Shown here piece after piece: positions 8,193-17,539 of a stretch of 64,000 nucleotides of DNA. How positions within the stretch are numbered: position 1 is the first letter of the stretch; every line of letters begins with the position of its first letter. The notes beneath the pieces are model-generated. The model did not search any database, was not told the DNA's origin, and worked only from the letters and a program-made list of their open reading frames with translations. Source of the stretch: Neobacillus sp. PS2-9 (GTDB taxonomy: Bacteria; Bacillota; Bacilli; Bacillales; Cytobacillaceae); NCBI RefSeq assembly GCF_030915525.1, contig NZ_CP133269.1, positions 1,141,001-1,205,000 of the forward strand, given 5' to 3'. Position numbers and translations under genes: made by a program.

Positions 8193-8219
8193 AAAAAAAT
8201 CCCCAAAAATTCGGGGATT
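8193..8219 (-). terminator. Intrinsic terminator of the FAD protein/glyoxalase pair
   Basis: On the minus strand AATCCCCG / GGGGATT followed by a T-run; the first stem base overlaps the stop codon of the glyoxalase-fold gene. Confidence 0.8.
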
Positions 8220-8601
8220 ATCTTTGAAAAAACTCAACCTTTTCACCATCAGGGCCGTGAACAAAGAAGTTACGATAACCGTTGGGAAGTGTTACAACCT
8301 CATCCCTTATGAAGGATACGTCTAATTCTTTTAAACGTTCGTATTCCTCATTAATATCATCAACTAAGAAGGCAATATGATTCACTTTTCCTTCATTAGG
8401 GAGGTTTGGATTCCCGCCATACACTAGTTCTAACTCTGTTTCATCGGAACCATTAAATCCAAGGAAGGCTAAAGTGACAGCCCCATCTGAAATAGTGAAT
8501 CTGTCTTTTAAGTCCAACCCTACGACTTCTTGATAAAAAGTCAGGGATGTTTCTAAGTTGCTTACGTATACACCAACATGGTCCATTTTCTTAACAGCCA
8601 T
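8218..8601 (-). CDS. VOC/glyoxalase I-fold protein (lactoylglutathione lyase-like)
   Basis: 127 residues with paired VOC modules. Metal ligands expected for glyoxalase I are present: His8 (MDHVGVYV), Glu58 (ELELVYG), His75 (VNHIAFLV) and Glu123 (KVEFFQR). The full set of four suggests an active metal enzyme that isomerises a hemithioacetal of methylglyoxal; Bacilli use bacillithiol instead of glutathione. It lies 24 bp after the FAD protein gene and is probably in one operon with it. Confidence 0.85.
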   Translation of the reverse strand: MAVKKMDHVGVYVSNLETSLTFYQEVVGLDLKDRFTISDGAVTLAFLGFNGSDETELELVYGGNPNLPNEGKVNHIAFLVDDINEEYERLKELDVSFIRDEVVTLPNGYRNFFVHGPDGEKVEFFQR

Positions 8602-8625
8602 TTGGCACCCACCTACCTATCTGTC

Positions 8626-9195
8626 TTAGGCTTTTAATACATCGTGGTCAACGTAGCGCTCACCGTTTAGTTCACTAATTACATTGATCGCTACCTTAGC
8701 ACCGTCTCCAGCAGTAATAATCGTATGCATGCTCACCCCAGCAACCGTACCTGCTGCCCAAATGCCTTCAATATTTGTTTTTCCAGCAGCATCCACGTCA
8801 AGGATTGTCTTGATTCTTGGCTCAGTTCCAGGCTTTGTTGTTAGTCCAACTGCTTCAGCAAGGTCAACAGACATTCCAGTAGCCAAAATGACATGCTTTG
8901 CTTCGTATTCACCTTGATCTGTTTCTACTTTAAAACCGCTTTCAGTTTTACTGATAGTTGAAACAGTTGCTTGGACGATTTCAGCACCAAATTTAATCGC
9001 TTGTTTTTTACCAGTTTCAACAAGGTCAGGTCCTGTAATTTCTGTTACACCATAATGATTTTCAATCCATGCACGCTTAGTCACACTTTTATCATTATCA
9101 ACCACTACGGTTTTCTTTCCAGCTTTTGCTGTAAAAATAGCAGCGCTCGCACCGGTAGGTCCAGCTCCGACAATTAACACATCAAACATTTCCAA
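8626..9195 (-). CDS. Small FAD-binding oxidoreductase-like protein (thioredoxin reductase-like fold, no CxxC)
   Basis: 189 residues. N-terminal dinucleotide-binding motif GAGPTGASAAIFTAKAG and a C-terminal FAD motif (IEGIWAAGTVAGVSMHTIITAGDGAKVA) match the FAD domain of thioredoxin reductase. The NADPH domain and the redox-active CxxC of true TrxR (about 310 residues) are absent. It may take electrons from a partner or be a flavoprotein with another role. It is the first gene of a two-gene unit with the glyoxalase-fold gene. Confidence 0.8.
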   Translation of the reverse strand: MEMFDVLIVGAGPTGASAAIFTAKAGKKTVVVDNDKSVTKRAWIENHYGVTEITGPDLVETGKKQAIKFGAEIVQATVSTISKTESGFKVETDQGEYEAKHVILATGMSVDLAEAVGLTTKPGTEPRIKTILDVDAAGKTNIEGIWAAGTVAGVSMHTIITAGDGAKVAINVISELNGERYVDHDVLKA

Positions 9196-9358
9196 AACCT
9201 CCAGAATTTTTAATTAGTAACAAAATAAATGTAGCCTAACAAACAGTGAATGTAAAATAAACTGCTCGTTTCAAGATATTTGGTAAACGAGATGTAAAAA
9301 TATGTTGAAATATTCTAAGCAAGCAGATAACTTAAAAGCAAAGAAGAACTTAGGAGTG

Positions 9359-10099
9359 ATGATCATAGAAATCAAACCACTCGGGGATACGGCTATTGTG
9401 ATTTATTTCGGTGAAAAAATTAGTGAAAAGATTCATAGGGAGATTCGCCAATTTATTGTCGGACTGAACAATACGAGGGTGAAAGGGATCATAGAATGGG
9501 TACCGTCCTATACTTCCCTTGCCGTCTATTATCGTCCGGAGGAGATTAGCTATCATACCTTAGTGGATAAGGTAAAGGGCATTTATACCACTTCAAAGCA
9601 TAATGAACCCTATCAGCCGGTGGTATATGAAATCCCCGTTTACTATGGAGGTGAAACAGGTCCGGATTTAGCCTCTATTGCCCAGTATTGTGAGATAAGT
9701 CAAAAGGAAGTCATTGCACTTCATAGTAATAAAGAATACCTCATTTATATGCTAGGGTTTATACCTGGATTTCCCTATCTAGGAGGATTACCATCAATGC
9801 TTTCTGTCCCAAGGCATGAACATCCAAGAAGAAGTGTCCCTGCCGGCTCAGTGGGCATTGGCGGAAACCAAACAGGCATCTATCCTTCAGAGGTACCGTC
9901 GGGCTGGAGGATTCTTGGTATAACACCACTAAAGCTGTTTGCTATTGAAATTTCCCCGCCAGCCCTTGTTGCACCAGGCAATTATATAAAATTTATTCCG
10001 ATAAATTTTGAAGAATATAAAACTATTAAACAATTGGTCGATAGAAAAGAATACAAAGTGAAAACTTACATAAGGGGGGAGCAACTTGAAAATCATTGA
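9359..10099 (+). CDS. pxpB: 5-oxoprolinase subunit PxpB (KipI-like)
   Basis: The product, about 246 residues from ATG 9359, has the KipI/carboxyltransferase C domain: IIEIKPLGDTAIVIYFG at the start, then YMLGFIPGFPYLGGLP and PRRSVPAGSVGIGGNQTGIYP. With PxpA and PxpC it makes ATP-dependent 5-oxoprolinase, opening pyroglutamate to glutamate. The start is uncertain: the frame is open back to ATG 9302, while AGGAG at 9352-9356 is very close to ATG 9359; homology favours 9359. Overlaps pxpA by 14 bp. B. subtilis KipI is also described as a KinA inhibitor. Confidence 0.88.
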   Translation: MIIEIKPLGDTAIVIYFGEKISEKIHREIRQFIVGLNNTRVKGIIEWVPSYTSLAVYYRPEEISYHTLVDKVKGIYTTSKHNEPYQPVVYEIPVYYGGETGPDLASIAQYCEISQKEVIALHSNKEYLIYMLGFIPGFPYLGGLPSMLSVPRHEHPRRSVPAGSVGIGGNQTGIYPSEVPSGWRILGITPLKLFAIEISPPALVAPGNYIKFIPINFEEYKTIKQLVDRKEYKVKTYIRGEQLENH

Positions 10100-10853
10100 T
10101 CTCAATAGTGATATTGGAGAAAGTTTTGGAGCCTTTAAAATCGGAAATGACGTAGAGGTGTTAAAGTATATCTCCTCTGCTAATATAGCTTGTGGCTACC
10201 ATGCGGGTGACCATAATGTCATGTTTGAAACAGTCAGGCTTGCCCAAAAAAACGGTGTGAAAATAGGGGCGCATCCAGGATTTCCTGACCTTGCTGGATT
10301 CGGCCGCCGTGAAATGAATCTTTCCACGAGGGAAATATACAATCTAATCATTTATCAAATAGGGGCCTTACAAGGTGTATGTAAGGCAAACGGAGCGTCT
10401 CTTTCCCATGTCAAACCCCATGGTGCCTTATATAATATGGCGGGTAGAAGTAGGGAAATAGCAGATACAATTGCTGAGGCAATCGTTGCTCTCGATTCAC
10501 AACTAGTACTGTTTGGTTTAGCAGGAAGTGAATTAATAAAAGCAGGGCAGGAAAAAGGGCTTCAGGTTGCGCAGGAAGTGTTTACGGACCGTACTTATCA
10601 GCCGGATGGGACATTGACATCAAGAAGAGAGAACAACGCATTCATTCATGATTCTAGCGAAGCCATCCAGAGAGTGGTTCGGATGATTACCGAAGGGAAA
10701 GTGAAAGCGGTAAATGGAACAGACCTTGATATTCAGGTTGATACAATTTGTGTACATGGTGATGGACCGAAGGCAGTCGAGTTTGTCAGTGAATTACGAA
10801 AGGCATTGACACAGGAAAATATTATAATAAGAAAAACCTGGCATGGCCAATGA
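10086..10853 (+). CDS. pxpA: 5-oxoprolinase subunit PxpA (LamB/YcsF family)
   Basis: 255 residues from TTG 10086, with AAGGGGGGAGC upstream. The LamB/YcsF signature is clear: IDLNSDIGESFG, ANIACGYHAGDH, GAHPGFPDLAGFGRR, HVKPHGALYN and ICVHGDGP, with the Asp and His residues expected at the active site. It is the subunit thought to act on 5-oxoproline in the PxpABC complex. The gene overlaps pxpB at its start and pxpC at its end, showing tight translational coupling. Confidence 0.95.
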   Translation: MKIIDLNSDIGESFGAFKIGNDVEVLKYISSANIACGYHAGDHNVMFETVRLAQKNGVKIGAHPGFPDLAGFGRREMNLSTREIYNLIIYQIGALQGVCKANGASLSHVKPHGALYNMAGRSREIADTIAEAIVALDSQLVLFGLAGSELIKAGQEKGLQVAQEVFTDRTYQPDGTLTSRRENNAFIHDSSEAIQRVVRMITEGKVKAVNGTDLDIQVDTICVHGDGPKAVEFVSELRKALTQENIIIRKTWHGQ

Positions 10854-11794
10854 AAACAGTTATTTTTAAAGTAATAAAACCAGGATTACAATCGACTGTT
10901 CAAGATTTAGGAAGATATGGCTATCAACAATTTGGAATCAGTCCTTCTGGGGCGATGGATTCATACTCCATGCAGCTGGCGAATATCTTAGTTGGGAATC
11001 TTCCAGGGGAGGCAGTACTGGAAGTGTCTTTTACAGGGCCTGTTTTAGAAGCTTGCAGTCACATGGTCATTGCTATTTGCGGTGGGGATTTTTCCCCGAA
11101 GGTAGATGATCGAGAAGCTCCTATGTGGAAGAGCTTTCTATTAAAAAAAGGGGAAACTTTATCTTTAGGTTCGTGTAAACAAGGTGCCCGGGCTTATGTT
11201 GCTGTTTGTGGTGGAATCGATGTCCCTGTTGTTTTAAATAGTAAATCTACCTCTTTAATTGGAAGGTTTGGAGGATATGAGGGACGCACATTACAAAAAA
11301 AAGACCTTATATTTGGTGAGCCAGTCATTAGGAAGCCGTTGAAATCACTGCCTCCGAAATTTATTCCGCACTTTAAAAAACAGCTAACTGTAAGGGTCAT
11401 TCTTGGTCCGCACGTGCAGAGGTTTACCGGTTTAAGCATCGAGCGATTCCTCTCAGAAGAATTTATTGTGACACCGCAGTCAAATCGAATGGGTTTTCAG
11501 CTTAATGGACCAAAGCTTGACCACGTTCAAGGCCCGGATATCATCTCTGATCCCATTCCATTAGGAGGGATTCAAGTTCCTGCTAGCGGCCAACCCATCA
11601 TCCTCATGGCTGACCGACAAACAACCGGCGGCTACACAAGAATAGGAACGGTTATTTCCGTTGATATTCCACTGCTCGCCCAAGCGGTGCCTGACACCAA
11701 AATCCAATTTGTGGAAGTCTCTCTTAAAGAAGCACAAAGATTATATTTTGAAAGACTGCTATTTCTTAAGCACTTATGTCTTGCGGCAAAATAA
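10850..11794 (+). CDS. pxpC: 5-oxoprolinase subunit PxpC (KipA-like)
   Basis: 314 residues; ATG 10850 overlaps the pxpA stop in an ATGA. The KipA/carboxyltransferase D domain is shown by KPGLQSTVQDLGRYGYQQFG, SPSGAMDSYS, AICGGDFSP and the C-terminal GGIQVPASGQPIILMADRQTTGGYTRIG. Completes the oxoprolinase. The importer operon starts 186 bp downstream on the same strand, which suggests pyroglutamate or pyroglutamyl peptides are its cargo. Confidence 0.93.
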   Translation: MKTVIFKVIKPGLQSTVQDLGRYGYQQFGISPSGAMDSYSMQLANILVGNLPGEAVLEVSFTGPVLEACSHMVIAICGGDFSPKVDDREAPMWKSFLLKKGETLSLGSCKQGARAYVAVCGGIDVPVVLNSKSTSLIGRFGGYEGRTLQKKDLIFGEPVIRKPLKSLPPKFIPHFKKQLTVRVILGPHVQRFTGLSIERFLSEEFIVTPQSNRMGFQLNGPKLDHVQGPDIISDPIPLGGIQVPASGQPIILMADRQTTGGYTRIGTVISVDIPLLAQAVPDTKIQFVEVSLKEAQRLYFERLLFLKHLCLAAK

Positions 11795-11916
11795 AACTCT
11801 TTTTTACAATCAAGTGACGTCTCGTTCTTTTTCATATGTATAATGAGAAAATAAAAGAAATTATTATTTACTTAAATTTGCCTATCATGTAAAATGATTT
11901 CTTGTAATACATATAT

Positions 11917-11946
11917 GAATAGTAGGAATTAAAAATGCTACTATTC
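11917..11946 (+). other. Hairpin in the leader of the ABC importer operon
   Basis: Perfect 9-bp stem GAATAGTAG / CTACTATTC with a 12-base loop, 35 bp before the start of the binding-protein gene and without a T-run. It could protect the mRNA 5' end or be an operator. Nothing else recognised between 11795 and 11980 apart from a TATAAT at 11839-11844 without a good -35. Confidence 0.5.
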
Positions 11947-11980
11947 TATTGTTCTAAAAAATTACTTAGGGGGAAGTCAA

Positions 11981-13558
11981 TTGGTTCGTAAAAATGTAAA
12001 TATTCTTGTAGCCATCTTATTAAGTAGCTTACTAGCTCTTGCTGGCTGTTCTTCAAAATCGACAGATAAAGCAAGCACAAAAAATGAAGGGACCAACAAA
12101 CCAGATACTTTTATTTATGGAATTGATGGAGATCCAGGAAATGCGGTTAACGTCATCTCAACCGGTGACCGTTATGGATTAATGGAAATTAAAACTATTT
12201 ATTCTCCATTGTATATGTATAACGGGAAAGATGATGTTAAGTATTTCTTAGCGGAAAGTATGACACCATCAGAAGATTTCTTAACGTATACAGCGAAATT
12301 AAGAAAAGACGTGAAATGGCATGATGGCCAGCCATTTAATGCCGATGATGTTGTCTTCACTTATGAGCAAATGTTAAAAGAAGAAAATGGTGGTTGGGCA
12401 AGAAGCCAGCTATTATTTAATAATCAACCAGTTAAAGTTGAAAAAGTAGATGACTATACAGTAAAATTCACATTGCCAACTGTTAGCATGGGTGCAATGG
12501 AAGCTTTAGGTAATATTTTTATCATGCCTAAACATGTTTATGAAGGTGAAACAAACATTGCGAATAGTACAAAGAACGCTACTCCAGTGGGGACTGGTCC
12601 TTATAAATTAAAAGAATATAAAGCTGGGGAAAGTGTAACATTTGTAAAGAATGACGATTATTTTTTAGGTGCTCCAAAGATTGCAAAAGTGGTTTACCGT
12701 ATTATTATGGATCCAAATACTGCTACAATGGCTCTTCAAAAAGGTGAGATTAACGCTTTAGCTATTCAGCCTTCAGATGCAGGCAAGTTTAAAGATTCAA
12801 ATGTGACTATTAAACCTTATGAAGAAGGACGAATTGGTTACTTAGCGTTTAACTTAAGCTCAAAAGCAGTACAGAATAAAGAGGTAAGACAGGCAATTGC
12901 TTTCGGATTAAATCGTGATGAAATAAATACGGCAAGCTATGTATCTACTGATTATTCTAAGCCTGCGTATTCATTCTTACCAAAGAAAGCAACTTATTTT
13001 ACTGACAAAGTAGAAAAACATAAATTTGATATAAAAAAAGCAAAAGACTTACTTTCAAAAACAGGAGCTTCTAATCTTAAATTAAAGCTCGCGTTTATTG
13101 CTAATAATCCAATTCAGCAGAAGCAAGCGGCTGTGATCCAACAAAACTTAAAGGCAGCGGGTATTTCCGTTGAGTTGGTAGGAATGGATGCTACTGCATT
13201 AAGCAAGAAGCTACAAAGCGTTCAAACTGATTTTGATATGTATCTTAGCGGCTACATTATGGGAATTGATCCAGACACATTTAATTCATTATTTGTAACA
13301 AATGGTGAAGCAAACTACATGCATTACAGCAATACAAAAGTGGATGAGTTATTTAATCAAGGTCGTGTAGAGAGAGACGATGCGAAGCGTAAAACCATTT
13401 ATGAAGAAATTCAAAAGCTTATTATCGAAGATGCTGCCTTCTATCCTCTAACTGAAAACAAACGTATTCTTGCAATTGATTCTAGAATCAAAGGCATCGA
13501 TGAAGCGGGACTAGTACCTGTTTACACATTCGAGGATATGTCGAAGCTGTCCTATTAA
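11981..13558 (+). CDS. Peptide-type ABC transporter substrate-binding lipoprotein (SBP family 5)
   Basis: 525 residues from TTG 11981 after TAGGGGGAAG. Lipobox LALAGC (Cys about 23) marks a lipoprotein. The DppA/OppA fold is shown by GDPGNAVNVIS, LRKDVKWHDGQPFNADDVVFTYE and the closing YPLTENKRILAIDSRIKG. It delivers peptides or similar molecules to the downstream permease. Its position right after pxpBAC suggests pyroglutamyl compounds, but nickel or opines are possible for this family. An internal terminator separates it from the permease genes. Confidence 0.92.
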   Translation: MVRKNVNILVAILLSSLLALAGCSSKSTDKASTKNEGTNKPDTFIYGIDGDPGNAVNVISTGDRYGLMEIKTIYSPLYMYNGKDDVKYFLAESMTPSEDFLTYTAKLRKDVKWHDGQPFNADDVVFTYEQMLKEENGGWARSQLLFNNQPVKVEKVDDYTVKFTLPTVSMGAMEALGNIFIMPKHVYEGETNIANSTKNATPVGTGPYKLKEYKAGESVTFVKNDDYFLGAPKIAKVVYRIIMDPNTATMALQKGEINALAIQPSDAGKFKDSNVTIKPYEEGRIGYLAFNLSSKAVQNKEVRQAIAFGLNRDEINTASYVSTDYSKPAYSFLPKKATYFTDKVEKHKFDIKKAKDLLSKTGASNLKLKLAFIANNPIQQKQAAVIQQNLKAAGISVELVGMDATALSKKLQSVQTDFDMYLSGYIMGIDPDTFNSLFVTNGEANYMHYSNTKVDELFNQGRVERDDAKRKTIYEEIQKLIIEDAAFYPLTENKRILAIDSRIKGIDEAGLVPVYTFEDMSKLSY

Positions 13559-13579
13559 TAAAATTGCTTATTTAAAGAT

Positions 13580-13614
13580 AAAGATAAACAGTCCGCTGTT
13601 TATCTTTATTTTTT
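13580..13614 (+). terminator. Internal terminator after the binding-protein gene
   Basis: 12-bp perfect stem AAAGATAAACAG / CTGTTTATCTTT, loop TCCG, then ATTTTTT. It would leave the binding protein in excess over the permease, as is usual for such operons, with read-through feeding the rest. Confidence 0.85.
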
Positions 13615-13710
13615 AACAGAAAAAGTAATAGAATGGTAAAGAAAAGAGTGTTAGAATTCGTTTCCATAAGGCAAATCACTAGTTGAGAAGCGTAAGGAGT
13701 GGGGTTATTT

Positions 13711-14667
13711 TTGTTAAAGTACATTTTTAAAAGAATTTTACAGGCGATCCCGTTACTGTTTATTATTTCAATCATTTGTTTTACTCTCATCCAATTGGCT
13801 CCATATGATGCGGTGGATGCAATGACGACACCGAACATGACGAAGAAAACAGTTGAACTGATTAAAGCTAGATATGGGTTAGACCAGCCTGCATATATGC
13901 AATATTTTTATTGGGTGAAAGGGATTTTAAGTGGAGAATGGGGATATTCCATTGTTACACATGAAAGCATTACAAAGGATCTTACAGCGAGGATACCAAA
14001 TACGATTCTACTCGTTCTTCCCGCTTACATACTTGCCTTGCTATTTTCTATTATTCTTGGATTAATTGCCGGTGCTAAGAAGGGGAAATTAGCGGATAAA
14101 ATCATTGATGGTTTAAGTTCATTTGGGATTGCCATTCCTAGCTTTTGGATGGCAATGATTCTAGTATTCATTTTTGGCCACCGTCTCAATATCTTTCCAA
14201 TCCTCGGGATGCACACAATTGGGAATGAAGAATCTTTTTCCGATCTTCTCAGTCATATGGTCCTACCTTGTACGGTTTTAATGCTTTCATTCATGCCTGA
14301 GCTTGTAAGGTATGTCCGTTCATCTACAATTGGCCAGCTTTCTGAAGATTATGTGATGGTACAACGGGCATACGGGGCCCATTCAACTTCTATTTTATTT
14401 AGGCATGTACTTAGGAACGTCTTACTGCCTATCATTACTATTGTAGGGATGAGCCTACCAATGTTAGTAACTGGTGCAGTCGTAACGGAGACAGTTTTCG
14501 GCTGGCCGGGAATTGGAACGTATTTTGTAAAAGCGATTCAAGGGTTTGATTATCCAGTTGTCATGGCAATCATGCTGCTATCAGCGAGCCTTGTTATTCT
14601 TGGGAATTTGGTTTCAGATATTTTATATAGCATTGTCGATCCAAGAATTAAGGGAATGGGGGAATAA
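13711..14667 (+). CDS. Peptide ABC transporter permease (DppB type)
   Basis: 318 residues from TTG 13711; AAGGAGTGGGG at 13694-13704 fixes this start over the overlapping GTG 13699. Starts MLKYIFKRILQAIPLLFIISIICF, the standard first TM of DppB permeases, and has six predicted TM segments. The ABC-contact loop EDYVMVQRAYGAHSTSILFRHVLRN and the C-terminal TVFGWPGIGTYFVKAI are family hallmarks. Forms the membrane channel with the next gene, 3 bp downstream. Confidence 0.92.
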   Translation: MLKYIFKRILQAIPLLFIISIICFTLIQLAPYDAVDAMTTPNMTKKTVELIKARYGLDQPAYMQYFYWVKGILSGEWGYSIVTHESITKDLTARIPNTILLVLPAYILALLFSIILGLIAGAKKGKLADKIIDGLSSFGIAIPSFWMAMILVFIFGHRLNIFPILGMHTIGNEESFSDLLSHMVLPCTVLMLSFMPELVRYVRSSTIGQLSEDYVMVQRAYGAHSTSILFRHVLRNVLLPIITIVGMSLPMLVTGAVVTETVFGWPGIGTYFVKAIQGFDYPVVMAIMLLSASLVILGNLVSDILYSIVDPRIKGMGE

Positions 14668-14670
14668 AAG

Positions 14671-15525
14671 TTGGCCGGAAAGAAAAATAGAAGAATGCAA
14701 CAGTTTAAAAAAGAGTTTAAACGCAATAAGACGGCAGCCATAGCCCTTATTTTCCTTTTTCTTATTCTATTAATATCGATTTTTGCCTTTTTATCACCCT
14801 ATCCTCCTGATAAGGTTGATGTAACAAGTGTTCTTGAAGGACCAAGTGGTAAGCATTGGTTTGGTACAGACGAGCTTGGAAGAGATTATCTGACAAGGGC
14901 ATTATATGGTGGACGAATTTCCCTCACAGTTGGGATTTTAGCGATGCTCATTTCTACTAGCATTGGAGTATTAATTGGTACAATAAGCGGCTATTTTGGA
15001 GGTAGAGTGGATAATTTTTTAATGAGGACCGTAGATGTGATTTCTTCGATTCCATGGATGATTCTTGTGACGGTTGTAAGTATCTATCTTACCCCAGGTT
15101 TAAAAGCCATTATCCTTGTTATAGGTCTTTTTACATGGATGAGCACGGCTAGATTAGTTCGTGCTGAGACACTTTCGATAAAAGAAAGAGAATATGTATT
15201 ATATGCTAAATCTTCAGGACAATCATTAAAAAAAGTTATTTTGAAACATATCATTCCAGCGGTTTTTCCTACATTTATTGTGGCATCTACCGTCAGTATC
15301 GCTAATGCCATATTAATGGAGTCAGCTTTAAGCTTTCTTGGCTTAGGCATACAGCAGCCATTATCCTCATGGGGGAGCATGCTGCAAAATGCACAAGGAA
15401 ATTTAGGGAATGCCCCATATATGGCCATATTACCTGGACTTCTCATTGTACTAACCGTTTATTCTTTTAATAGACTTGGTGATATTCTTAGAGCGGTTAT
15501 TGAGCCAAAGACGAGTGGGAAGTAA
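14671..15525 (+). CDS. Peptide ABC transporter permease (DppC type)
   Basis: 284 residues from TTG 14671, three bases after the DppB stop, with GGGGGA as ribosome-binding site. Family marks: FKRNKTAAIALIFLFLILL at the N terminus, HWFGTDELGRDYLTRALYGGRISL, the coupling loop KEREYVLYAKSSGQSLKKVILKH cut into parts, and ESALSFLGLGIQQP. Partner of DppB in the channel. Confidence 0.92.
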   Translation: MAGKKNRRMQQFKKEFKRNKTAAIALIFLFLILLISIFAFLSPYPPDKVDVTSVLEGPSGKHWFGTDELGRDYLTRALYGGRISLTVGILAMLISTSIGVLIGTISGYFGGRVDNFLMRTVDVISSIPWMILVTVVSIYLTPGLKAIILVIGLFTWMSTARLVRAETLSIKEREYVLYAKSSGQSLKKVILKHIIPAVFPTFIVASTVSIANAILMESALSFLGLGIQQPLSSWGSMLQNAQGNLGNAPYMAILPGLLIVLTVYSFNRLGDILRAVIEPKTSGK

Positions 15526-15543
15526 ATAGGAGGTTTAGATGAT

Positions 15544-16548
15544 ATGAAAAATAATTTAATAGATAATAATAGTTTACTAGATGTTAAAAACCTCCGTACA
15601 AGCTTTTATAAAGGCAAGTCAAAAACGGAGGTAGTCCGTGGGATAGACTTTTCTGTTCAAAAGGGTGAAATCCTTGGAATTGTCGGTGAATCTGGGAGCG
15701 GAAAAAGTATCTTGGTGAAGTCGATTCTCGGCATTATTCCGAGTAACGCAAAAGTTGATTCTGGAGAGATTATTTTAGATGGGAAGCATTTCGAAAGCCT
15801 ATCGAATAAAGAAAAAAGGGCCATAAGAGGCCGAGATATTGCAATGATTTTTCAAGATCCGATGACAGCTCTTAATCCATTAAAAAAGGCAGGAGAACAT
15901 CTTGTTGAGTTATTAGTTAGAGTTAGAGGGATGAAAAAGAAAGAAGCCAAGCTCGAGGCAGTGGAATTACTGAGAATGGTAGGAATTCCTTCTCCTGAAA
16001 CGAGAGTAGATCAGTACCCTCATGAATTTTCGGGTGGAATGAGACAAAGGGTTTTAATTGCAATGGCGTTAGCTTGTAATCCCAAGCTGTTAATTGCTGA
16101 TGAACCAACTACGGCATTGGATGTAACGATTCAGGCACAAATTCTAGAATTGTTAAAAAAACTGCAGCAAGAAAATGATATGTCGGTAGTGTTCATTACC
16201 CATGATCTTGGGGTCGTGGCGACAATATGCAGCCGCATTTTGGTTATGTATGCAGGAATGGTGATGGAAGAGGGACTTGCGAATGAAATCTTTTATTCAC
16301 CCAAACATCCCTATACAAAGGCGTTATTGAATTCTATACCAAGGGTGGACGGAGAAAAAACGAGATTAAAGCCGATAAAAGGTGCAGCTCCATCGCTTGA
16401 AAGTATGAAGAGCGGTTGTCCCTTTGCCGAACGTTGCGATTATGCGATGGATAAATGTTTTAAGGAAATACCCGAATACAAAAACTTCTCAGCAACACAG
16501 AAAAGTATGTGCTTCTTAGCAGGGGAAGGAGATCACTTAGATGACTGA
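15544..16548 (+). CDS. Peptide ABC transporter ATPase (DppD type)
   Basis: 334 residues. Walker A GESGSGKS, Q-loop FQDPMTAL, signature FSGGMRQR, Walker B LLIADEPTTALD and switch His in FITHDLG. The C-terminal oligopeptide extension has the cysteine cluster GCPFAERC..MDKC seen in DppD/OppD (may hold an iron-sulfur cluster). Strong AGGAGG precedes ATG 15544. The stop overlaps the next ATPase gene by 8 bp. Confidence 0.94.
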   Translation: MKNNLIDNNSLLDVKNLRTSFYKGKSKTEVVRGIDFSVQKGEILGIVGESGSGKSILVKSILGIIPSNAKVDSGEIILDGKHFESLSNKEKRAIRGRDIAMIFQDPMTALNPLKKAGEHLVELLVRVRGMKKKEAKLEAVELLRMVGIPSPETRVDQYPHEFSGGMRQRVLIAMALACNPKLLIADEPTTALDVTIQAQILELLKKLQQENDMSVVFITHDLGVVATICSRILVMYAGMVMEEGLANEIFYSPKHPYTKALLNSIPRVDGEKTRLKPIKGAAPSLESMKSGCPFAERCDYAMDKCFKEIPEYKNFSATQKSMCFLAGEGDHLDD

Positions 16549-17521
16549 GACACAACAAAGATTTATTGAAGTAAGGAATCTAAAGAAATACTTTCCATTA
16601 AAAACTTCGATGTTTAGCAAAAGCAAACAAGTGGTAAAGGCTGTGGATGATGTCTCGTTTCATATTTATAAAGGGGAAACGTTTGGACTAGTAGGAGAAT
16701 CGGGGTGTGGTAAGTCCACATTAGGTAGAACCCTAAATCGCTTGTACGACCCGACTGCGGGAGAAATTCTTTTTGATGGGAAAGATATTGCCAACTTAAA
16801 TAACAAAGATCTTCAACCGTATCGAAAAAGAATGCAGATGATCTTTCAGGATCCGTATTCATCACTTAACCCCTATATGAATGTGGAAGAAATCATTGAT
16901 GAGCCACTCGAAATTCATACCGCTCTATCGAAAAATGAAAGAAGAGAAGTCATTATCGATATGCTTGAAAAAGTGGGACTGAAAAAGGACGACTTAGGAA
17001 AATTTCCACATGAATTCAGTGGTGGTCAACGTCAAAGAATAGGTATTGCCCGTGCGTTAGCAATTAATCCTGATTTCATTTTATGCGATGAAGCCATTTC
17101 AGCACTCGATGTTTCCATTCAAGCGCAAGTTATTAATATGTTAGAAGATTTACAGAGTGCGATGAATCTTACTTATTTGTTTGTAGCACATGATTTATCA
17201 ATGGTGCGACATATCTCTGACCGAATAGGTGTAATGTATCTCGGAAAAATGGTCGAGATATCTAAGAGTGATGAGCTATACGATAAACCGCTGCATCCAT
17301 ATACGCAAGCGTTATTGTCTGCGATTCCTATACCAGATCCAATTAAAGCACAGAATAACAAGCGTGAAATCATAACAGGAGAGCTTCCAAGCCCAATTGA
17401 GATGCAAACAGGCTGCCGCTTCCGAACTCGCTGTCCATTTGCAAAGCCCATTTGTGCAGAAGTAGATCCACAGTTAAGAGAAGTAGATGGTGAGCATCTT
17501 GTTGCCTGCCATTTATATTAA
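16541..17521 (+). CDS. Peptide ABC transporter ATPase (DppF type)
   Basis: 326 residues. Walker A GESGCGKS, signature FSGGQRQR, Walker B FILCDEAISALD (an Ile replaces the usual Val/Thr), switch VAHDLSM, and the C-terminal GCRFRTRCPFAKPIC cysteine motif. Pairs with DppD to drive import. A GGAAGGAGATC site precedes ATG 16541. Confidence 0.94.
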   Translation: MTETQQRFIEVRNLKKYFPLKTSMFSKSKQVVKAVDDVSFHIYKGETFGLVGESGCGKSTLGRTLNRLYDPTAGEILFDGKDIANLNNKDLQPYRKRMQMIFQDPYSSLNPYMNVEEIIDEPLEIHTALSKNERREVIIDMLEKVGLKKDDLGKFPHEFSGGQRQRIGIARALAINPDFILCDEAISALDVSIQAQVINMLEDLQSAMNLTYLFVAHDLSMVRHISDRIGVMYLGKMVEISKSDELYDKPLHPYTQALLSAIPIPDPIKAQNNKREIITGELPSPIEMQTGCRFRTRCPFAKPICAEVDPQLREVDGEHLVACHLY

Positions 17522-17539
17522 AATAAGGTGGCCGGATAT

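Noticed and set aside
15084-15446. 120-residue minus-strand frame
   Set aside because: Shadow of the DppC-type permease gene.
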